A DNA stretch of 64,000 nucleotides from an uncultured Bacteroidales bacterium. GTDB lineage: Bacteria; Bacteroidota; Bacteroidia; Bacteroidales; FEN-979. The translations under genes and the position numbers were made by a program. The notes under the pieces are model-generated. The model was given only the letters and a program-made list of their open reading frames with translations. It was not told the origin of the DNA and did not search any database. The DNA is taken from assembly GCA_903828645.1 (NCBI GenBank), contig CAIKNA010000285.1, forward strand, positions 1 through 64,000, read 5' to 3'. Positions 58,443 through 64,000 of the stretch are shown here, one piece after another; positions within the stretch are counted from its first letter, which is position 1; the number at the start of each line of letters is the position of its first letter.

Positions 58443-59570
58443 ATGAACATAGCTGTTAATACCCGGCTGCTGATCCAGAACAGGCTCGAAGGAATCGGTT
58501 GGTTTACATACGAATCGCTGAAACGTATAACAACGCAACACCCTGAGCATCAATTCTTTTTTATTTTTGACCGTGAATACGATCCGGAATTTATCTTTGC
58601 AGATAACATCACACCCATTATCCAGTACCCGCATGCCCGGCATCCGGTGCTTTATTGGGCCTGGTTTGAAGTTGCCATCCCCAGGTTGCTCGAGCGGATC
58701 AAACCAGACCTCTTTTTGTCTCCCGACGGATTTCTCTCTTTAAAGACTCCGGTGAAATCCATGGCTGTTTTCCATGATCTCAACTTTGAACATTATCCAC
58801 AGGATATCCCCTACTGGACACGCCGTTATTACCGCCAGCATTTCCCAAAGTATGCTGCCAAAGCGATACGGATAGCAACGGTATCTGAATTTTCGAAAAC
58901 GGATATCGTGAAGCAGTACAAAGTGTCGCCGGATAAAATTGATGTCGTTTTCGACGGGGCAAATGATGAATATCTTCCCCTTACAAGGGATGAAAAGAAA
59001 AAGGTCAGGGAAAAATACAGCGAAGGTCGCCCCTATTTCATTTTCATCGGTTCGCTGCATCCGAGGAAAAATCTGGTTAACCTTTTCCGCGCCTTCGACC
59101 TGTTTAAAAAATCCAATCCTTCAGATGTAAAACTGCTTATTGTTGGCGCAAAAAAATGGTGGACCCGCGACATCGACCTTGCGTTTAACCGGATGGTTTT
59201 TTCAGACGATGTGATTTTTACCGGGCGCCTCAATGTTGATCTCCTTGCCAGGGTACTGGGGTCTGCCATTGCCCTCACCTATGTATCCTATTTCGAAGGA
59301 TTTGGAATTCCCATCGTGGAAGCTTTCCGCTGCGAAGTGCCTGTAATCACCTCAAATGTCACCTCCATGCCTGAAGTGGCAGGAGATGCAGCCCTGCTGG
59401 TGGATCCTTTTAACCCCGAGTCAATTGCAGAAGCGCTTTACAAAGCATACCAGTACGAAAGCATCCGTGAGGAACTCATTTTCCGTGGCCGCCGTCGTAA
59501 AAACATGTTCTCCTGGCAGCAAACTGCCGACCGGTTGTGGGAATCCATTGAAAAAGCTGCTAAATCCTGA
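58443..59570 (+). CDS. Glycosyltransferase family 1/4
   Basis: YFIFIGSLHPRKNLVNLFRAF, EGFGIPIVEAFRCEVPVITSNVTSMPEVAGDAALLVDP. Confidence 0.92.
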   Translation: MNIAVNTRLLIQNRLEGIGWFTYESLKRITTQHPEHQFFFIFDREYDPEFIFADNITPIIQYPHARHPVLYWAWFEVAIPRLLERIKPDLFLSPDGFLSLKTPVKSMAVFHDLNFEHYPQDIPYWTRRYYRQHFPKYAAKAIRIATVSEFSKTDIVKQYKVSPDKIDVVFDGANDEYLPLTRDEKKKVREKYSEGRPYFIFIGSLHPRKNLVNLFRAFDLFKKSNPSDVKLLIVGAKKWWTRDIDLAFNRMVFSDDVIFTGRLNVDLLARVLGSAIALTYVSYFEGFGIPIVEAFRCEVPVITSNVTSMPEVAGDAALLVDPFNPESIAEALYKAYQYESIREELIFRGRRRKNMFSWQQTADRLWESIEKAAKS

Positions 59571-59576
59571 TCTGCG

Positions 59577-60857
59577 ATGAACATTCTTCTGCTTGGCTCG
59601 GGAGGCCGCGAGCATGCGCTGGCATGGAAACTTTCCCAAAGCCCCCTGCTGTCCAACCTGTTTATTGCACCCGGCAATGCCGGAACATTACAATTTGGAA
59701 CCAACCTTGCCTTGTCCCTGAACGATTTCGATGAGATAAAAATAGCCGTCCTTAAACACCAGGTCAACATGGTGGTAGTTGGCCCTGAAGATCCCCTGGT
59801 GAACGGCATTCACGATTTCTTCCTGTCCGACCCCGACATCCGGCAGGTTCCGGTAATCGGCCCGGTAAAAAAAGCTGCCATGCTCGAAGGCAGTAAGGAT
59901 TTTGCAAAACAGTTCATGAACAGGCATGGAATACCCACTGCCAGGCATCAGACTTTCAGCAAACCGACCATTTCCGATGGGATCGATTTCCTTCACACAC
60001 TAAGGCCGCCATATGTATTAAAAGCCGATGGTTTGGCCGCCGGCAAAGGAGTGATCATATGTAAAACGCTGGAGGAAGCCGAGAGCGAATTCACCAGGAT
60101 GCTGTTGGATTCAACATTTGGCGCTGCATCCGACAAAGTGGTAATTGAAGAATTCCTTCCCGGAATTGAACTTTCGGTTTTCATTCTTACTGATGGCAAA
60201 AACTATAAAATCCTACCCGAAGCCAAGGATTATAAAAAAATCGGTGAGGGAGATACCGGCCCCAATACAGGTGGGATGGGTTCCATATCCCCGGTAGTAT
60301 TTGCAGATGCACTCTTCATGCAGAAAGTTGAAGAACGGATCATCCGGCCGACCATGAATGGGCTTCTGTCCGAAAAAATTGATTACAAGGGATTTATCTT
60401 TTTCGGGTTGATCAAAGTTAAGGAAGATCCTTATGTAATTGAATACAACTGTCGTTTGGGCGATCCCGAAACAGAATCGGTGATACCGCGGGTCACCAGC
60501 GACCTGGTTCAATTGTTTAAGGCAGTTGCCACCCAGGCACTGGATGCCGAGACTATTTTCACCGACCCCCGTTTCACAGCTACTGTTATGCTCGTATCCG
60601 GGGGCTATCCCGGTCATTATGAAAAGGGGAACATCATTTTGGGGGAGGAGCAGGTCACAGGAAGCATGGTTTTTCATGCCGGCACTGTGCTGAACTCAGA
60701 AAATGGCGACATCACTTCCAACGGAGGACGTGTGATGGCAATCACCTCATTTGGTGAAACCATGGAGGATGCCCTTTTAAAATCCTATGAAAACGTAAAA
60801 AAAATCAATTTCAAGGGAAAATATTACCGACCCGATATCGGCTTCGACCTAACCTAA
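59577..60857 (+). CDS. purD: Phosphoribosylamine-glycine ligase
   Basis: MNILLLGSGGREHALAWKLSQSP, VGPEDPLVNGI, DTGPNTGGMGSISP. Confidence 0.96.
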   Translation: MNILLLGSGGREHALAWKLSQSPLLSNLFIAPGNAGTLQFGTNLALSLNDFDEIKIAVLKHQVNMVVVGPEDPLVNGIHDFFLSDPDIRQVPVIGPVKKAAMLEGSKDFAKQFMNRHGIPTARHQTFSKPTISDGIDFLHTLRPPYVLKADGLAAGKGVIICKTLEEAESEFTRMLLDSTFGAASDKVVIEEFLPGIELSVFILTDGKNYKILPEAKDYKKIGEGDTGPNTGGMGSISPVVFADALFMQKVEERIIRPTMNGLLSEKIDYKGFIFFGLIKVKEDPYVIEYNCRLGDPETESVIPRVTSDLVQLFKAVATQALDAETIFTDPRFTATVMLVSGGYPGHYEKGNIILGEEQVTGSMVFHAGTVLNSENGDITSNGGRVMAITSFGETMEDALLKSYENVKKINFKGKYYRPDIGFDLT

Positions 60858-60878
60858 CACTTAAAACTTAACTTTAAA

Positions 60879-61874
60879 GTGTTTATCAAATTTTTCAAAT
60901 CCAGCTTTTTTATCCAGTATCTCGTTATCGGGATTACAGGGTTATGCCTTTGGATCAGCGCGTTCATTACCCCGCCGGGAATGCCTGCACCGGAGGGTCC
61001 TGTTCCGCTCTATTCCCTTTGCTATCAAATGTTTCACGGCATGCCGCTTCTGGCAACCGTAATTGGTTTTTGCCTGCTGCTGGCAGAAACGTACTGGCTG
61101 ACCCGGATTCTCAGTCACCACGAGCTTGTTCTGAAAAACTCCTCCCTTTCAGCGCTTGTTTTCCTGGTGATGATGAGTTTCCTGCCCGACCAGCTTACCC
61201 TCAACCCTATCAACATTGCCCTGGGATTTATGATCCTCATTCTTCATCATCTTTTAATCTCCTACAACAAGCCCGAACACCTCGACAGGATTTTCGCCGC
61301 AGGATTTTTTACTGCCATTGCCAGCATGTTTTATCTACCTTTCATCCTGTGGTTTGTATTCGTAATTGTGAGTTTCCTGGTTTTCCGTGCAGGCAACTGG
61401 CGCGCCTGGATGGCCGCTTTTATCGGGCTCATCACGCCATTCCTATACCTGGCTGTCTGGCATTTCTGGCACAATGAACTGGTCGTCAAAGCGCTGGAAT
61501 TCCCAATTTTTTTTGGTCATTTCCTTGTTTTCCCAAATCCGTTTCACGCCGACTTCTGGATGTTGTCGGGCTTTACACTGCTTCTGGCCCTGTGGGGTAT
61601 TTTCCTTTTCCAGGGAGGGCCTCAAAAAACGGTCGAGATCAGGGTTAAAACAAACATTCTGCTCTGGACCCTTGTTTTCACCCTGCTCTCTTTTGTCTTT
61701 TCCAGGTCGATGGCCATTTTTCACCCTGCACTGGCCATGCCGGCTCTGGCCATGGTCATAACAGGTACCCTGATAGGGTTAAAAAAGACCCGTGTCGCCG
61801 AGACGATCCTGCTGGTGTACTTCTTCAGTGTTTTGCTCAACAACCTGTTTATTCATAATTATATTTACCATTGA
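60879..61874 (+). CDS. DUF6427-like multi-pass membrane protein (GTG start)
   Basis: Polytopic; FIKFFKSSFFIQYLVIGITGLCLW. Confidence 0.65.
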   Translation: MFIKFFKSSFFIQYLVIGITGLCLWISAFITPPGMPAPEGPVPLYSLCYQMFHGMPLLATVIGFCLLLAETYWLTRILSHHELVLKNSSLSALVFLVMMSFLPDQLTLNPINIALGFMILILHHLLISYNKPEHLDRIFAAGFFTAIASMFYLPFILWFVFVIVSFLVFRAGNWRAWMAAFIGLITPFLYLAVWHFWHNELVVKALEFPIFFGHFLVFPNPFHADFWMLSGFTLLLALWGIFLFQGGPQKTVEIRVKTNILLWTLVFTLLSFVFSRSMAIFHPALAMPALAMVITGTLIGLKKTRVAETILLVYFFSVLLNNLFIHNYIYH

Positions 61875-61886
61875 TGAACGTTAAAA

Positions 61887-62468
61887 ATGCTTCTCAGCCA
61901 CTTTTCTCAAAACCTTTCAGAGGCAGGATGTGACGAAGCGGGGCGGGGATGCCTTGCAGGACCTGTATTTGCAGCCGCGGTGATCCTTCCCCACGATTTC
62001 AGGGATGAACTTCTGACCGATTCAAAACAGCTGTCCGAAAAGCAACGCGACAGACTGCGTCCTGTCATTGAAGCCAATGCCATCGCCTGGGCCGTTGCCA
62101 GTGTGGAAGCCGGGACCATCGACGAGATCAACATCCTCCGGGCATCCCTCCTTGCAATGCATCTTGCCATTGGTCATCTTAACATACAACCTCAGTTGCT
62201 GCTGATAGATGGCAACCGCTTTAATCCCTACCCCGGTATTCCACACCAATGTATCGTGAAGGGAGATGAAAAATTTTTGTCCATTGCGGCTGCATCGGTT
62301 CTGGCCAAAACCTACCGTGATTCCTTCATGAAGCAGATCCACGAAGAATACCCGGTTTACGGCTGGAGCAACAACAAGGGCTATCCTTCGAAAAAGCACC
62401 GGGAAATCATCGCCCTCTATGGAATTACACCATATCACCGCAAAACCTTCAGGATGATCGGGAAGTGA
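61887..62468 (+). CDS. rnhB: Ribonuclease HII
   Basis: [52 protein letters not shown]. Confidence 0.95.
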   Translation: MLLSHFSQNLSEAGCDEAGRGCLAGPVFAAAVILPHDFRDELLTDSKQLSEKQRDRLRPVIEANAIAWAVASVEAGTIDEINILRASLLAMHLAIGHLNIQPQLLLIDGNRFNPYPGIPHQCIVKGDEKFLSIAAASVLAKTYRDSFMKQIHEEYPVYGWSNNKGYPSKKHREIIALYGITPYHRKTFRMIGK

Positions 62469-62533
62469 CGGGTTGATTACCGGTAATGGAATAAGTATTG
62501 ATAATTTTTTCGCCATAACTTATTTCTTCACCC

Positions 62534-62541
62534 TACCTTTG
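62534..62541 (+). promoter_or_regulatory. -7 box TACCTTTG
   Basis: TAnnTTTG match 28 nt before ATG at 62570. Confidence 0.6.
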
Positions 62542-62569
62542 TCACGGTTTTTTCCAAAAAAAACCAACC

Positions 62570-64000
62570 ATGAGAAATTTCAGAACCATTCTGATCGTGT
62601 TGGCAGTAGTTGTTGCCGTGGCAGGTTTTTCCTGGCTTGGCTACGCGCTGTACAACAAGTTCCAGCGCCCCTCTGAATCTCCCTTTAATGCGATCCCAGG
62701 CAACACAGCCCTGATCATACAATTGAACAAAGCTGGCAACCTGCTCGAAGAACTCAACCGGTCAAACCTTTTGTGGAGGGCTCTGTCACGCTTTCCCGGA
62801 ATCAGTACCGTAAAAAATGAGCTTCATTATGTCGATTCGGCAAGCCGTAAAAATGAGAAAATCAATAAAATATTCCAACAATATAACATACTGGTTTCCA
62901 TCACCCTGAGTGGCCGCAACAATTTTGGGGCACTCTATCTCGCTTCCGTCTCAGGGAGAGATCCCGAATCATACATTCTTGAATTCATAAATGAAATAAA
63001 CTCCCGGAAAGCAATCCTTTCAGAAACGCCCTATTCTACAACCCGGCTGCACCGGATCCAATCAGGTGGCAGCCGTGAAGCATTTTATTTTGCCGTGCTG
63101 AAAGGGGTTTTCATGGGAAGCTTCCATGCCGACCTGGTCAAACGGGCCATCGACCGCCTCTCTCTCAACACCCCGATGGCCGCTTCCTCGGGCTTTCGAA
63201 AGGTGCAGGCTTCCTCAGGGAAAAAGGCAGATGCCAACATCTACATCAATTACCGTTTTTTCTCCCTGGTCCTTTCGAAAATAACCCGGGAGGAAAATCT
63301 CCCTGACTTGTTGAAATTTTCAAATTTCGCAGACTGGAGCGGACTCGACCTGATCATAAAAAAAGACGAACTGCTATTCAACGGAATTACAGTGGCTTCA
63401 GACAGCAACCAGCAATTCCTGTCGCTTTTCACCGATCAGAAGCCCCAGAAAAAAGAGATTGCTGCCATTATTCCCGAAAAAGCACTCTATTTTACCGCTT
63501 ACGGATGGAGTGATCCTTCGCGCTTCTGTCAAAGATTTCAAAACAGGATGCAGCATGAAGAAAATTTTACCGGCGAACAAAACGATGTCATTTCCATGAT
63601 CGACCGCTACCAGCTGAATGTCAGCGAATATTTTCTTCCATGGATCGGAAATGAAGGCTGCCTGTTTGTGATGGAGGATCCTAAATCAAATGTGGAAATC
63701 GGGTTCACTGCGTTCAGTTCACGGGATACAATGCTTACGGCCACTTCCCTTTTCGCCCTGGCGGATACGCTCGGCATCCGCTACGATTCAATTCAATTCA
63801 AAGGACATAAAATTTACAGGCTGGCATTGCCTGCTTTTATTCCATCCCTCTTCGGCGAATTATTCGGCAAATTCGATGTCAATTGCTTTACATTTTTAAA
63901 GGATTATGTGGTTTTTGCCTCTCAACCCAAATACCTTGAACCGGTAATAGAGGCAGTTTCCGAACGAGCTACCCTTGCAAAGGACCGGGTTTTTAACGAC
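62570..64000 (+). CDS. DUF3352-like membrane-anchored protein, runs off window; absent from the ORF track
   Basis: Manual translation MRNFRTILIVLAVVVAVAGFSWLGYALYNKF...FNAIPGNTALIIQLNKAGNLLEEL...; open to the window end. Confidence 0.7.
   Translation, partial: MRNFRTILIVLAVVVAVAGFSWLGYALYNKFQRPSESPFNAIPGNTALIIQLNKAGNLLEELNRSNLLWRALSRFPGISTVKNELHYVDSASRKNEKINKIFQQYNILVSITLSGRNNFGALYLASVSGRDPESYILEFINEINSRKAILSETPYSTTRLHRIQSGGSREAFYFAVLKGVFMGSFHADLVKRAIDRLSLNTPMAASSGFRKVQASSGKKADANIYINYRFFSLVLSKITREENLPDLLKFSNFADWSGLDLIIKKDELLFNGITVASDSNQQFLSLFTDQKPQKKEIAAIIPEKALYFTAYGWSDPSRFCQRFQNRMQHEENFTGEQNDVISMIDRYQLNVSEYFLPWIGNEGCLFVMEDPKSNVEIGFTAFSSRDTMLTATSLFALADTLGIRYDSIQFKGHKIYRLALPAFIPSLFGELFGKFDVNCFTFLKDYVVFASQPKYLEPVIEAVSERATLAKDRVFND

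Overview
This is a chromosomal window that looks like a Bacteroidota (Bacteroidales-like) genome. The support is repeated TAnnTTTG -7 boxes, an LpxC-FabZ fusion, PorX, GSIII, split PntAA/AB/B and DUF4831. Most of the window is housekeeping or envelope biology: transhydrogenase, RarA, KdsA, GSIII, a GDP-heptose cluster, glycosyltransferases, 4.5S SRP RNA, tRNA-Lys, AroA/AroB, alanine dehydrogenase, an Fnr-like regulator with a FeS/NrfD/cytochrome c module, TsaE/PorX, LpxD/LpxC-FabZ/LpxA, EF-P, a Wzz/Wzx/O-antigen cluster, PurD and RNase HII. The strongest unexplained signals are: (1) a family of degenerate 7-bp and 8-bp short tandem repeats at about 17 gene boundaries, many starting within a few bp of a stop codon; (2) a perfect 31-bp inverted repeat made of those heptamers, flanking a promoter directly upstream of a YrdC/Sua5 gene; (3) a ~3.7-kb integrase-less island bounded by a 17-bp direct repeat of the tRNA-Lys 3' end; (4) a nitroreductase collapsed to 55 codons with both termini kept in frame; (5) a giant Ig-repeat/FISUMP surface protein whose signal-peptide N-terminus is out of frame with its repeats; (6) a FeS/NrfD/cyt c module with no visible catalytic subunit and a Crp/Fnr-like palindrome in its promoter region. 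No CRISPR array, integrase, transposase or prophage was seen. All calls come from reading sequence and motifs; no database search was run.
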